Shown: in pieces, positions 27,367-36,368 of the stretch
Layout: the number at the start of each line of letters is the position of its first letter
Position numbering within the stretch: the first letter of the stretch is position 1
Origin: Saprospiraceae bacterium
Lineage (GTDB): Bacteria > Bacteroidota > Bacteroidia > Chitinophagales > Saprospiraceae
Assembly: GCA_022844565.1 (NCBI GenBank)
Contig: JALHLK010000014.1
Coordinates: 37,327 to 101,326 of the forward strand
Reading direction: 5' to 3'
Length of the DNA stretch: 64,000 bases
The notes under the pieces: generated by a model
Told to the model about the DNA's origin: nothing
Database searches by the model: none
What the model saw: only the letters and a program-made list of their open reading frames with translations
Position numbers and translations under genes: made by a program

Positions 27367-28610
27367 TGTCAGAAAGGGATATACAAAAGCTTTTAGATGC
27401 AGGTATCATTGATGCTCTGACAGCACAGAATATTACTACTTTCCTTCAAAAAGAGGAGAGGGGCTCTGGAGGACTTATGTTGGCCATTTTCGCAAGTATA
27501 GGTGCATTACTCTTGGGTGGCGGAATTATCTTAATTTTAGCACACAACTGGGATAGGATGCCTGAGTATGCAAGAATCATCGTAGCATGTCTCCCTTTAC
27601 TTTTAGCACAATTTGCAGCTTGGTACACACTACAATACAAAGAAGATTCATTCAGTTGGAGAGAAGCATCAGCCACTGTATTATTTCTAGCGATTGGGGC
27701 TACGATTGCCACATTGGGTCAGATATTTCATTTGCCTTCTGATATCGTTTCTTTCATGAGGGTTTGGATTATTGCCTCGCTCCCCATTATGTACTTGTTA
27801 AAATCCAATACAGCGGCTTTGTTGACTTATATTTGGATTTTCATTTTTGCAGTGAATGATCTTTCTGGAGATATTAGATATTGGTCTTGGATTTTGTTGA
27901 TAGCAGCCTTGCCTTATTATATTCACCTTATGATCAAAAATTCTCATTCAAGGATACTTTTTGTATTTAATTGGTTGGTTGCTATTCTAGTTGCGGTATC
28001 TACACTGATCACATTTGATAATATAGAAGAATTTGGCTTTATCGTCAGTGCAGTTTTAGCAGCTATGTATTATCATATTGGAAAATTATTTTCTCGTAAA
28101 AGTGTCAATGGTATTGCCAATAGTTGGAATGTTTTGGCCCATTTCGCAACCTTAGTCCTATGCTATATTTTTACTTTCAAAGGTATGACTGAGGTAATGA
28201 AAATCGAAAATCTAGCATCATTTTATTATCATTGGATTCTGATCATTTTGCCAATATTGTACATCATGTATAGTGTCTGGAAAAACTTTACAAAAGAGGA
28301 ATTAATAGAACCTCCGTATCATTTTTGGATCATAGTACTCATTTTTTACTTTATTGGTTTTCAAAACAGCTTCACCTATATTTTCTTCAATGTTGTGTTA
28401 CTATCTTATGGCATTTATTATGCTTATAAAGGGATTAAAGAGCAATCACTCATGACCACCAATGTAGGTCTTTTGACGATTATTATATTGATCGTTACAA
28501 GATTTTTTGATATCAATATTAGCTTTTTATGGAGGGGTTTGGTATTTATGGCACTTGGAATAGGCTTTTTCATTACCAATTACTTAATGATCAAAAGGGC
28601 TAAAGCATGA
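27366..28610 (+). CDS. DUF2157 multi-pass membrane protein
   Basis: The ATG at 27366 overlaps the helicase TGA (TGATG), favouring it over a TTG one codon earlier. The 414-residue protein has a short cytoplasmic start (MSERDIQKLLDAGIIDALTAQNI), the glycine-rich DUF2157 core (LAIFASIGALLLGGGIILILAHNWDRMP), and about ten or more hydrophobic helices to the end. DUF2157 proteins are predicted integral inner-membrane proteins of unknown function that are usually encoded just before a GDYXXLXY protein, as here, so the two probably act together. Confidence 0.9.
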   Translation: MSERDIQKLLDAGIIDALTAQNITTFLQKEERGSGGLMLAIFASIGALLLGGGIILILAHNWDRMPEYARIIVACLPLLLAQFAAWYTLQYKEDSFSWREASATVLFLAIGATIATLGQIFHLPSDIVSFMRVWIIASLPIMYLLKSNTAALLTYIWIFIFAVNDLSGDIRYWSWILLIAALPYYIHLMIKNSHSRILFVFNWLVAILVAVSTLITFDNIEEFGFIVSAVLAAMYYHIGKLFSRKSVNGIANSWNVLAHFATLVLCYIFTFKGMTEVMKIENLASFYYHWILIILPILYIMYSVWKNFTKEELIEPPYHFWIIVLIFYFIGFQNSFTYIFFNVVLLSYGIYYAYKGIKEQSLMTTNVGLLTIIILIVTRFFDINISFLWRGLVFMALGIGFFITNYLMIKRAKA

Positions 28611-29140
28611 AAAAAAAATGGATAATAATTGCCTTTACAGGTATGGTCCTATTACAATGGGTGGTGCCTGCACAAATGATATTTCAAAAGCAAAATACGA
28701 TCGCAAAAGGGAAGGAATTTAAATTTAAAATTATTCCTGTAGACCCTGTTGATCCATTGCGCGGTAGGTATTTGGCCATCAGTTTTGATCAGAATATGTT
28801 TAAAATGAAACAATCCAAGTATTATGATCAAAGCACTCCTTTATTTGTAAAAATTGAAGAAGGGAAAGATCAATTTGCCGAGGTCACAAAAGTGTATTTT
28901 GAAAAAGCACCTACAGATAGTGATAATTTTATTGCCATATCTCAATATTATACGATACAAGACGATAGCACTACCACGATTAATTACACCTTTCCGTTTT
29001 CGCGATATTATGTCAATGAGCAAGAAGCCCCACGACTAGAGAAAGAGTATCTTGATGCTTTGAGAGATTCGACAAAAGTGGTTTTTGCGAAGGTCAATGT
29101 ATATAAAGGCCATGCTGTATTGAAGGAGATTGGGTATTAG
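28607..29140 (+). CDS. GDYXXLXY-family membrane-anchored protein
   Basis: This 177-residue protein overlaps DUF2157 by 4 nt (ATGA). One N-terminal membrane helix (WIIIAFTGMVLLQWVVPAQMI) precedes a periplasmic domain. The family motif is P-V-D-P-V-D-P-L-R-G-R-Y-L-A-I-S-F at about residues 44-60; the usual R-G-D-Y-x-x-L-x-Y form is altered to R-G-R-Y-L-A-I-S-F. The family has no known activity. Its constant linkage with DUF2157 points to a two-protein envelope complex. Confidence 0.88.
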   Translation: MKKKWIIIAFTGMVLLQWVVPAQMIFQKQNTIAKGKEFKFKIIPVDPVDPLRGRYLAISFDQNMFKMKQSKYYDQSTPLFVKIEEGKDQFAEVTKVYFEKAPTDSDNFIAISQYYTIQDDSTTTINYTFPFSRYYVNEQEAPRLEKEYLDALRDSTKVVFAKVNVYKGHAVLKEIGY

Positions 29141-29504
29141 TTTAGATTTCTCAATTCAAAAATCGCTTATTCGCTCTTTTTGAATTTCGAAATGACTTGA
29201 AATTGTTGTGATATGGTGGGGTGAGAGGGGCAATTTTGTTAAGCAAAATTGCCCTTGTCGCTCCACCCTCAACAATACAAAAAGAGTCATTTCGAGCGAA
29301 GTGAGAAACCGAAAACACCTATTTTTACTCATCACATCAAACAATTGTAAATGGTGCACAAATTGAGAAACATCATATAATTTACCTGAAGTGGTAAATT
29401 ATTAATACAACACTAAACAACATAGAGCCTTTCTTTTTTTAGGTTATGATTCTCAACATTTGAAAATTCGAACATTGAAAACATGTCCGAAACTTCAGTT
29501 ATTT
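29141..29504. repeat. Intergenic region with large REP-like hairpin
   Basis: In this 364-bp gap between convergent genes, 29188-29294 can fold into one long interrupted hairpin. Its parts are CGAAATGACT with AGTCATTTCG (29188-29197 and 29285-29294), TTGTTG with CAACAA, GGTGG with CCACC, and an apical GGGCAATTTTG with CAAAATTGCCC around 29228-29254. The right flank, GTCATTTCGAGCGAAGTGAG, is a motif I know as a common dispersed repeat in Bacteroidota genomes. It may also serve as a bidirectional terminator. No gene is present. Confidence 0.6.
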
Positions 29505-29921
29505 TTACTTCCCAATCGGTATCAACCGATCATCTTGAGAAACTGAATACTTCCCACCGCCTGTAAAAATTAATGCTAAACTTCCAAATGCGTACAAGCC
29601 TACTAGTTCTAATTCCCATGCACCGTAGTCATTGAGTTTAAAAATATCTGCAGGGTGAGCTACTAAGATAATGAACAAGCAGGTCACAAAGAAAATGAGT
29701 GCTGCAAACCTAGTCTTAAAGCCTAAGATCAACAAAATAGGAGCAACTATCTCCCCTATATAAACGGCCTTTGCTGTGAATGCTGGTAAGTACAGTTTTT
29801 CCATCAGACCTTCTATGAAGTCCAGATCTGTACCTATCTTGCCTAAACCATGAAGTAACATGAGGCCACCAATGGCCAATCTCAAAATCAAAAGGCCTAT
29901 ATCGATGTTTGTCTTGATCAT
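29505..29921 (-). CDS. DoxX-family membrane protein
   Basis: The 138-residue protein has four hydrophobic helices. It starts IDIGLLILRLAIGGLMLLHGLGKIG, the DoxX signature with a G-x-x-x-x-x-H-G turn, and contains YIGEIVAPILLILGFKTRFAAL. DoxX proteins are small inner-membrane subunits, some linked to quinone or thiosulphate:quinone chemistry. Its ATG overlaps the Rrf2 regulator's stop by 4 nt, making it the last gene of the SUF transcript. That position suggests a redox or sulphur role, but the family is broad. Confidence 0.88.
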   Translation of the reverse strand: MIKTNIDIGLLILRLAIGGLMLLHGLGKIGTDLDFIEGLMEKLYLPAFTAKAVYIGEIVAPILLILGFKTRFAALIFFVTCLFIILVAHPADIFKLNDYGAWELELVGLYAFGSLALIFTGGGKYSVSQDDRLIPIGK

Positions 29922-30397
29922 ACCAATTCTTCTTGTTGGAAAATGCTTGACACGATCTCATTTAATGTTCGTTTTGAGTCCTTTTCTGATGTCATAAGAT
30001 CTTGTAATTTTATTTCTGACATCACTCGGTCTACAGAGTGTTGTACTACTCTCCAGACTGACCGAATAGAGCAGTCTAATGAATTGGTACATAGTTTTAC
30101 GGCACCAGAATGTGATCCACAAAAATCTTTTTCAAAAAGTTCACCACCCAATACATGTACAATTTGTTTGATGGATATTTCAGACGGATCTTTGGCTATG
30201 ATATATCCTCCTTTTTGCCCACGGGTACTTTTTATGAGTCCTCCGATGCGCAGTTCACGGGTCAGTTTAGCCACGTATGGCTGCGACAATCCTTCCATCT
30301 CCGCTAAAACGGGTATACTCAAACCTTCAGGATCTTCAGTCTTTGCAATTCTAAGGATCAGTCTAAGGCCGTATTCGTCTTGTTTATTAATTTTCAT
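29918..30397 (-). CDS. Rrf2-family regulator with three-cysteine Fe-S site
   Basis: A 159-residue winged-helix regulator starting MKINKQDEYGLRLILRIAK, with the recognition helix LSQPYVAKLTRELRIGGLIKSTRGQKGGY. It carries C93, C103 and C109 in DFCGSHSGAVKLCTNSLDC, the place where IscR and SufR-like Rrf2 proteins bind an Fe-S cluster. Encoded inside the SUF operon, it is the natural candidate for sensing cluster sufficiency and repressing sufB-doxX. The palindrome at 36175-36198 is its likely operator. The stop overlaps doxX by 4 nt; the SufT-like gene ends 23 nt upstream. Confidence 0.9.
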   Translation of the reverse strand: MKINKQDEYGLRLILRIAKTEDPEGLSIPVLAEMEGLSQPYVAKLTRELRIGGLIKSTRGQKGGYIIAKDPSEISIKQIVHVLGGELFEKDFCGSHSGAVKLCTNSLDCSIRSVWRVVQHSVDRVMSEIKLQDLMTSEKDSKRTLNEIVSSIFQQEELV

Positions 30398-30420
30398 TTT
30401 TTCTTTTGTAAGTTACTTTA

Positions 30421-30735
30421 TTAAAACATATCGAGCACAAATTGGGCCTCCTCACTCATCATACTTTTACTCCATGGTGGGTCAAAAACTACCTTTAAGT
30501 TTACATCTTTTACACCTTCGACCTTCAAAACTTTTTCTTGTACCTCCATTGGCAAAGAGTCAGCTACAGGGCACATCGGAGTAGTCAATGTCATATCAAT
30601 ATCTACCATTCCATCTTCGGACACCTCGATTTTATAAATCAAACCTAATTCAAATATATCTACAGGTATTTCTGGATCTTGTACGGTCTTGATCTGCTTG
30701 ATGATGTGTTCTGTAATCATTGCTGTGTCTAACAT
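30421..30735 (-). CDS. SufT-like (MIP18/DUF59) Fe-S assembly protein
   Basis: The 104-residue protein is a single DUF59 domain: IKTVQDPEIPVDIFELGLIYKIEVSEDG at the N-terminus, TTPMCPVADSLPMEVQEKV with the conserved cysteine, and VVFDPPWSKSMMSEEA at the end. In other bacteria, SufT proteins help load or carry Fe-S clusters to clients. Its start overlaps the end of sufE by 7 nt, so it belongs to the SUF transcript. Confidence 0.9.
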   Translation of the reverse strand: MLDTAMITEHIIKQIKTVQDPEIPVDIFELGLIYKIEVSEDGMVDIDMTLTTPMCPVADSLPMEVQEKVLKVEGVKDVNLKVVFDPPWSKSMMSEEAQFVLDMF

Positions 30736-31169
30736 GATGTATTATTGAGGGCCAAACCATACATTTTCATCTTTTTAAGCATACTTTCTAAACCGTTAGA
30801 ACGCATTGGACTCAAGTGTTCTTTCAACCCAATTTTATCAATGAAGTATAAATCTGCTTTTTGGATATCTTCCGGCTTTTGATTGGTTAATACACGGATA
30901 AGCAGGCTTATGATACCTTTAGTGATGATGGCGTCACTATCCGCGGTAAACTTGACAAAGTCGCCGTCCTTCTCGGCATTGAGCCATACTTTACTTTGAC
31001 AGCCGTTGATAATGTGGTCTTCGTTTTTATACTTTTCATCAATCATGGGCATAGATTTTCCCAATGAAATGATATAATCATACTTTTCCATCCAATCATC
31101 AAAAAATTCAAATTCGCTGATGAGTTCTTCTTGTATATCGTTTATAGAATTAGCCATATTTACATTCAT
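30729..31169 (-). CDS. sufE: Sulphur acceptor protein SufE
   Basis: 146 residues. SufE features: FDDWMEKYDYIISLGKSMP, then IINGCQSKVWL with the persulphide-accepting C57, and a C-terminal helical end. It takes sulphur from the SufS cysteine persulphide and passes it to SufBCD. The ATG at 31169 shares a base with the sufS stop (TAATG), favouring this start over an ATG four codons inside. It is the fifth gene of the SUF operon. Confidence 0.95.
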   Translation of the reverse strand: MNVNMANSINDIQEELISEFEFFDDWMEKYDYIISLGKSMPMIDEKYKNEDHIINGCQSKVWLNAEKDGDFVKFTADSDAIITKGIISLLIRVLTNQKPEDIQKADLYFIDKIGLKEHLSPMRSNGLESMLKKMKMYGLALNNTSC

Positions 31170-32398
31170 TATAGCAACATACTTATTGATTTTTTCACAC
31201 CTTTTATCAAAGCATCAATATCAGACTCTAAGGTATATATCCCAAAAGAAGCTCTTACAGTACCTGGCACTTCAAATCTCTGCATCAATGGCTGAGTACA
31301 ATGATGGCCCGTTCTTACGGCTATGCCTTGTTTATCTAGTAAAGCACCAATATCATAAGGATGTGTACCATCTACTATAAAAGATATAACGCCAACTTTA
31401 TTTGAAGCTTCTCCTATGATTCGGAGTCCATCGATTTGTTTTAACTGTGTTGTAGCAATATCTAATAAGTACTGTTTGTGCTCGGTGATGACATCTAGGC
31501 CGATCTCCTGCATGAACTCAAGCGCTACACCTAAGCCTACAGCTCCAGCAATATGAGGTGTACCCGCCTCGTATTTGTGAGGCAATTTGTTAAAGGTAGT
31601 TTTTTCGAAAGTGACTGTTTCGATCATATCTCCACCACCGTGATATGGCGGCATTGCATTTAACCATTCTTTTTTGCCAAACAATACACCCATTCCCGTA
31701 GGACCATACACCTTGTGCGCAGAGAATACATAAAAATCTGCATCGAGATCTTGTACATCTACTGCTATGTTTGGAGCTGCTTGACATCCATCTACCAACA
31801 CAGGAATATGGTGCGTGTGGGCGATCTCAATAATCTCTTTGATGGGATTGATTGTACCTAATGTGTTGGATACATGTGTAATGGCTACAATCTTTGTCTT
31901 AGCATTGAGCATTTGCTTGTATTCCTCCATCATTACCTCACCTGAGTCAGTGATTGGTACAACTTTAAGTATCGCTTTTTTTTCTTCACAGATCAATTGC
32001 CAAGGTACGATATTAGCATGGTGCTCCATTGCTGAGATTAGTACTTCATCGCCTTCATTGAGGCACTTTCTACCAAAACATGAGGCAACTAAATTGATTC
32101 CTTCAGTAGCACCCTTAGTAAAAATGATTTCTTCTTCCGATGGGGCATTGATAAAGTGCTTGACTATATGTCTACTTCTTTCGAAAGCATCAGTAGCTTG
32201 TTGGCTTAACTTATAGACACCTCTATGTACATTGGCATGGGTTGTTTCATAATAATTTGAAATAGCATCAATTACTATCTTTGGCTTTTGACTTGATGCA
32301 GCCGTATCTAAAAATATGAGTGGCTTACCATTCATTTGTGTTGATAGCAACGGAAATTGAAGTCGTATATCAGCAGCAGACATAAGTTGTGACACCAT
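31169..32398 (-). CDS. sufS: Cysteine desulfurase SufS
   Basis: 409 residues of group II desulfurase. The start region is IRLQFPLLSTQMNGKPLIFLDTAASSQKP. The PLP lysine is in YVFSAHKVYGPTGMGVLFG near residue 227, and the catalytic cysteine in VRTGHHCTQPLMQRF near residue 364, with the H-H-C motif typical of SufS rather than IscS. It generates the persulphide for SufE. It is preceded by sufD (10 nt) and overlaps sufE by one base. A second, IscS-type desulfurase lies at 47681. Confidence 0.96.
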   Translation of the reverse strand: MVSQLMSAADIRLQFPLLSTQMNGKPLIFLDTAASSQKPKIVIDAISNYYETTHANVHRGVYKLSQQATDAFERSRHIVKHFINAPSEEEIIFTKGATEGINLVASCFGRKCLNEGDEVLISAMEHHANIVPWQLICEEKKAILKVVPITDSGEVMMEEYKQMLNAKTKIVAITHVSNTLGTINPIKEIIEIAHTHHIPVLVDGCQAAPNIAVDVQDLDADFYVFSAHKVYGPTGMGVLFGKKEWLNAMPPYHGGGDMIETVTFEKTTFNKLPHKYEAGTPHIAGAVGLGVALEFMQEIGLDVITEHKQYLLDIATTQLKQIDGLRIIGEASNKVGVISFIVDGTHPYDIGALLDKQGIAVRTGHHCTQPLMQRFEVPGTVRASFGIYTLESDIDALIKGVKKSISMLL

Positions 32399-32408
32399 TT
32401 TAAAAAAT

Positions 32409-33734
32409 TTATATTTTCATTAAATTGAGTTTGTCTTCGATTTTTGCATATGCTAACTCTTTTAAATCTTCATTTTCGATATGATCTACCACTTCACTAA
32501 TAAAGGCTCTTTTCAATAAGCTTTTCGCCATGTTTTCTGACAATCCGCGAGAGTTTAGGTAGAAAATGGAAGATTCGTCGAGGTGGCCAATGGTAGCACC
32601 GTGGCTACATTTTACATCATCAGCAAAAATTTCTAATTGAGGTTTTGTATCCATCACAGCCGTAGGAGAAAGTACCAAACTACTGCTTTGTTGAAACGCA
32701 TTTGTTTTCTGTGCATCTTGTCTTACTAGGACTTTACCATTGAATACGCCTCTTGATCTGTCTGCAAGAATACCTTTGTACATTTCATTACTTTGGCAAT
32801 GTGGCATAGCATGATCTATAAATGTTTGATTATCTATATGTTGATCATTAAATCCGATGAAAGCACCATATAAATTAGAAAGTGTGTTGGAGTCCATAAG
32901 TCTTATGCTTAGATTATTGCGCACAATATTTCCCCCCAAATCTAATGCATAATGACTATAATTACTATCTCTCATTTGAGATACAATGGTATTATTTACC
33001 GCTTGTGCTTTGAAAGACTCATTTTGCAACTTTAAGTGAACCAACTTTGCATTTTTACCTAGTTCAATTCTATTGACAACATTTGTAAAATATGAAGCAT
33101 CTTCTGACCCTGAGTTTGAATAGTCTTCAATAATTTGGGCATTGCTACCTACTTCCATCCATACAAATAGTTGTGGATGTGTAATAAATGTTTGATTGGA
33201 GTCCGAAATACTGTTGTATTGTATATGGATAGGCTTGGTAATGTTTATATTTTTGCCTACTTTGATGAAAAGACCACTTGCACTAAACGCTTGATTTAGT
33301 CTTAGGAATGTATTTTTTAACGTACCGCTTTGCACTTGCAATTGGGCATTTATCCAATTGTTATAACTTTCGGATTTTAGAGCATCCGCTACTGACAGTA
33401 TTTCTACTCCTTCTATAGTTGGCAGCTGACTAGATAGATGTCCATTATTAAAAACGATAGCGTGATTTTCAAAATCCAAAGTAGGCTGGGAAGGCAAATT
33501 AGCCTTAGGGGCTTCAATAAATTTTTGATTGATGATAGGCGTAACACTTGTGTATTTCCAATCCTCATCTCTTCTGCTTGGGAAGTCCTCGCTCTTCAAT
33601 AGTTCGAAGCCATTTCTTCTGTATTCTGCTATAGGTTCGTGGCGGTGACCATTTAATCCAACATCATACAAATGAAACATATTAATAAAACGCTCCATGT
33701 GTTCGCTGATTTGTTCCTGATGTATATTATTCAT
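32409..33734 (-). CDS. sufD: Fe-S cluster scaffold subunit SufD
   Basis: The 441-residue protein has the SufB/SufD beta-helix core. Its N-terminal helical part includes FELLKSEDFPSRRDEDWKYTSVTPII, a SufD hallmark. The C-terminal part has KCSHGATIGHLDESSIFYLNSRGLSENMAKSLLKRAFISEV, containing the conserved histidine. With SufB and SufC it forms the scaffold that builds clusters from SufE-delivered sulphur. Normal length; fits the SUF gene order. Confidence 0.95.
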   Translation of the reverse strand: MNNIHQEQISEHMERFINMFHLYDVGLNGHRHEPIAEYRRNGFELLKSEDFPSRRDEDWKYTSVTPIINQKFIEAPKANLPSQPTLDFENHAIVFNNGHLSSQLPTIEGVEILSVADALKSESYNNWINAQLQVQSGTLKNTFLRLNQAFSASGLFIKVGKNINITKPIHIQYNSISDSNQTFITHPQLFVWMEVGSNAQIIEDYSNSGSEDASYFTNVVNRIELGKNAKLVHLKLQNESFKAQAVNNTIVSQMRDSNYSHYALDLGGNIVRNNLSIRLMDSNTLSNLYGAFIGFNDQHIDNQTFIDHAMPHCQSNEMYKGILADRSRGVFNGKVLVRQDAQKTNAFQQSSSLVLSPTAVMDTKPQLEIFADDVKCSHGATIGHLDESSIFYLNSRGLSENMAKSLLKRAFISEVVDHIENEDLKELAYAKIEDKLNLMKI

Positions 33735-33764
33735 ATGCGTACTACTACTTTGCTTAATAAATGA

Positions 33765-34523
33765 TTAAATGAGCGCCTCAGCTCCGCCTTTTACCCAATC
33801 ATACCCTTCGTCTTCTAACTTTAAAGCTAGTGATTTGTCACCTGTTTTCACAATACGACCTTCGTGGAGTACATGTACAAAATCAGGTACTATATAATTT
33901 AATAACCTTTGGTAATGCGTTATCACTATAAAAGATCGTTGGGGATCTCTTAATTGGTTGACAGCGTCAGACACGATCCTAAGTGCATCGATATCAAGAC
34001 CACTATCTGTCTCATCAAGAATACCCAATTTTGGATCCAACAAAGCCATCTGAAGCATTTCATTCCTCTTCTTTTCGCCACCAGAAAAGCCTTCATTGAG
34101 CGATCTTTTTAAGAATTTTTCATCAATTTCAAGCATTTTCGCCTTTTCTCTGATCAGTTTCAACACCTCAACCGGACTTAACTCTTCTAATCCTCTAGCT
34201 TTCCTAGTTGAGTTAATGGCACTTTTCAAAAAAGTAGCATTGGTCACTCCTGGAATCTCTACGGGATATTGGAAAGCCAAGAAAATACCGGCATGTGCTC
34301 TTTCTGTCACCTCCATTTCTAATAAATCTTCACCTTCAAACAAGATTGACCCACTGTTGATTTCGTATTCCTCTTTACCTGCCAAAACACTTGATAAAGT
34401 ACTCTTGCCCGAACCATTTGGTCCCATGATAGCGTGTATCTCACCTGGTCTTACCGTCAAGTTGATGCCCTTCAATATTTCTTTTCCTTCTACACTTACT
34501 ACTAAGTCTCTAATTTCTAACAT
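33765..34523 (-). CDS. sufC: SUF ATPase SufC
   Basis: 252 residues of an ABC-type ATPase. Walker A is in [19 protein letters not shown], the signature is the SufC-specific [15 protein letters not shown], Walker B is [18 protein letters not shown], and the switch histidine is in [11 protein letters not shown]. It has no membrane partner; it energises SufBD rather than transport. It lies 147 nt downstream of sufB and 30 nt upstream of sufD. Confidence 0.97.
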   Translation of the reverse strand: MLEIRDLVVSVEGKEILKGINLTVRPGEIHAIMGPNGSGKSTLSSVLAGKEEYEINSGSILFEGEDLLEMEVTERAHAGIFLAFQYPVEIPGVTNATFLKSAINSTRKARGLEELSPVEVLKLIREKAKMLEIDEKFLKRSLNEGFSGGEKKRNEMLQMALLDPKLGILDETDSGLDIDALRIVSDAVNQLRDPQRSFIVITHYQRLLNYIVPDFVHVLHEGRIVKTGDKSLALKLEDEGYDWVKGGAEALI

Positions 34524-34670
34524 TGTGTATATCGCTTTTTTATTTTGATTTTTTTAATTTATTTTGGTCTTTGGCTTTTGGTCTTTAGTCTTTAGCTTCT
34601 ATAAATTTTTTCTCTTTCTTCCTTGGCATCTTGCACTCGTCTCCCTGCCTAAAACCTAAAGACTAGGAAC

Positions 34671-36116
34671 TTACCCTACACTTCCTTCCAAACTGATCGC
34701 TAGCAATTTTTGAGCTTCTGCTGCAAACTCCATAGGTAGTTCGTTAAATACTTCTTTGCAATAGCCGTTTACGATCATATTGATCGCATCTTCCATATCC
34801 ATTCCTCTTTGTTGTAAATAAAAGAGTTGGTCTTCTCCAATTTTGGAAGTAGTAGCCTCATGCTCTACTTTGGCTGTATGATTTTCTACCTCTAAATACG
34901 GGAAAGTATGCGCACCACACCTATCGCCCATGAGTAAAGAATCGCATTGAGAAAAATTATGAGCATTTTCTGCTTTTTTCCCAATTTTCACCAAACCACG
35001 GTATGAATTATGTGATCGACCAGCAGAAATACCTTTAGATATGATGGTAGATTTTGTATTTTTTCCAATATGAATCATTTTGGTACCAGTATCTGCTTGC
35101 TGTTTATTATTAGTCACAGCTACAGAGTAAAATTCACCAACCGAATTGTCGCCTTTAAGTACACAACTAGGATATTTCCATGTGATAGAAGATCCTGTTT
35201 CTACTTGTGTCCAGCATATTTTAGAATTTACACCTGCACAAAGACCCCTCTTTGTTACAAAATTGTATATACCACCCACACCATTTTCATCTCCAGGATA
35301 CCAGTTTTGAACGGTTGAATACTTAATTTCGGCATTGTCCATTGCTACTAACTCTACCACCGCTGCGTGCAATTGGTTTTCATCTCGCATCGGTGCTGTA
35401 CATCCTTCAAGGTAACTGACATAACTACCTTCTTCAGCTACAATAAGCGTTCTTTCAAACTGACCTGTATTAGCTGTGTTGATTCTAAAATATGTTGACA
35501 ATTCCATTGGGCATCTTACACCTTTTGGTATGTATACAAAAGAACCATCGCTAAATACTGCAGAGTTTAAAGCCGCAAAGTAATTGTCCGTATATGGCAC
35601 AACAGTACTTAAATATTTTTTGATTAAATCTGGATGTTCATGTACTGCTTCGGAAAATGAGCAGAATACGATGCCCAATTCGCCTAATTTTTCTTTATAC
35701 GTAGTCTTTACAGATACACTATCTATTACGGCATCAACAGCCACCCCCGTCAAAAATTTCTGCTCTTCTAGTGGAATACCTAATTTGTTGAAAGTCTTAA
35801 TCAACTCAGGGTCTACTTGATCAAGGCTCTCTAACTCAGGCTTCTTCTTTGGTGCAGCATAATAGATGATATCTTGGTAATCAATAGAAGGATAATCAAC
35901 ATTTGGCCATACAGGTTCTACCATCGTAAGCCAATGTCTATAGGCTTTGAGCCTATATTCTAACATAAACTCAGGCTCATTCTTTTTGGCAGAAATGATT
36001 CTTACTACATCTTCGCTAAGTCCTTTTGGTATTACTTCGGTCTCAATATCGCTTGTAAAACCATATTTGTACTCACTCTTGGTATGGTCTTCCAAAACCA
36101 TCATCGAATCGCTCAT
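34671..36116 (-). CDS. sufB: Fe-S cluster scaffold subunit SufB
   Basis: 481 residues, the normal SufB length. Conserved blocks are [108 protein letters not shown] and [21 protein letters not shown]. The cysteine in LEGCTAP and the late glutamate and histidine are those linked with cluster assembly. It is the first gene of the SUF operon. A palindrome and a -7 box lie 37-82 nt upstream. Confidence 0.97.
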   Translation of the reverse strand: MSDSMMVLEDHTKSEYKYGFTSDIETEVIPKGLSEDVVRIISAKKNEPEFMLEYRLKAYRHWLTMVEPVWPNVDYPSIDYQDIIYYAAPKKKPELESLDQVDPELIKTFNKLGIPLEEQKFLTGVAVDAVIDSVSVKTTYKEKLGELGIVFCSFSEAVHEHPDLIKKYLSTVVPYTDNYFAALNSAVFSDGSFVYIPKGVRCPMELSTYFRINTANTGQFERTLIVAEEGSYVSYLEGCTAPMRDENQLHAAVVELVAMDNAEIKYSTVQNWYPGDENGVGGIYNFVTKRGLCAGVNSKICWTQVETGSSITWKYPSCVLKGDNSVGEFYSVAVTNNKQQADTGTKMIHIGKNTKSTIISKGISAGRSHNSYRGLVKIGKKAENAHNFSQCDSLLMGDRCGAHTFPYLEVENHTAKVEHEATTSKIGEDQLFYLQQRGMDMEDAINMIVNGYCKEVFNELPMEFAAEAQKLLAISLEGSVG

Positions 36117-36152
36117 CGGTCGTATTTAATTTATTTTAAAAATTTGGTGCCG

Positions 36153-36185
36153 CAAAAATATAAAAATTCTGCTCTATTTATACAA
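36153..36185 (-). promoter_or_regulatory. Promoter of the SUF operon
   Basis: On the minus strand, TATTTTTG (36160-36153) fits the -7 consensus, with TTG at 36185-36183 and a 22-nt spacer, slightly longer than usual. The predicted start is about 30 nt before the sufB ATG. The -33 box falls inside the palindrome at 36175-36198. Confidence 0.55.
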
Positions 36186-36198
36186 AAAAGTATAAATA
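36175..36198. promoter_or_regulatory. Candidate Rrf2 operator upstream of sufB
   Basis: A perfect 9-bp inverted repeat, TATTTATAC, then six A, then GTATAAATA. It covers the putative -33 box of the SUF promoter, so binding there would block transcription. The only regulator encoded in the operon is the three-cysteine Rrf2 protein, which makes it the best candidate to bind here. This link is inference. Confidence 0.55.
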
Positions 36199-36368
36199 AG
36201 GTTTAATAGAAAGTTAAAAAGTGGTAATTAACATAATAAATTGGCCATAAAGGTCCTTGGATTTGTGTGTATAGATGATTTATTCATCTTTTAAAAATTA
36301 GTACGATTCAAATATTTTGATTAAACCATACTGTATTAATTGTGTCAAAGTATTAAATAATTTCCGAC

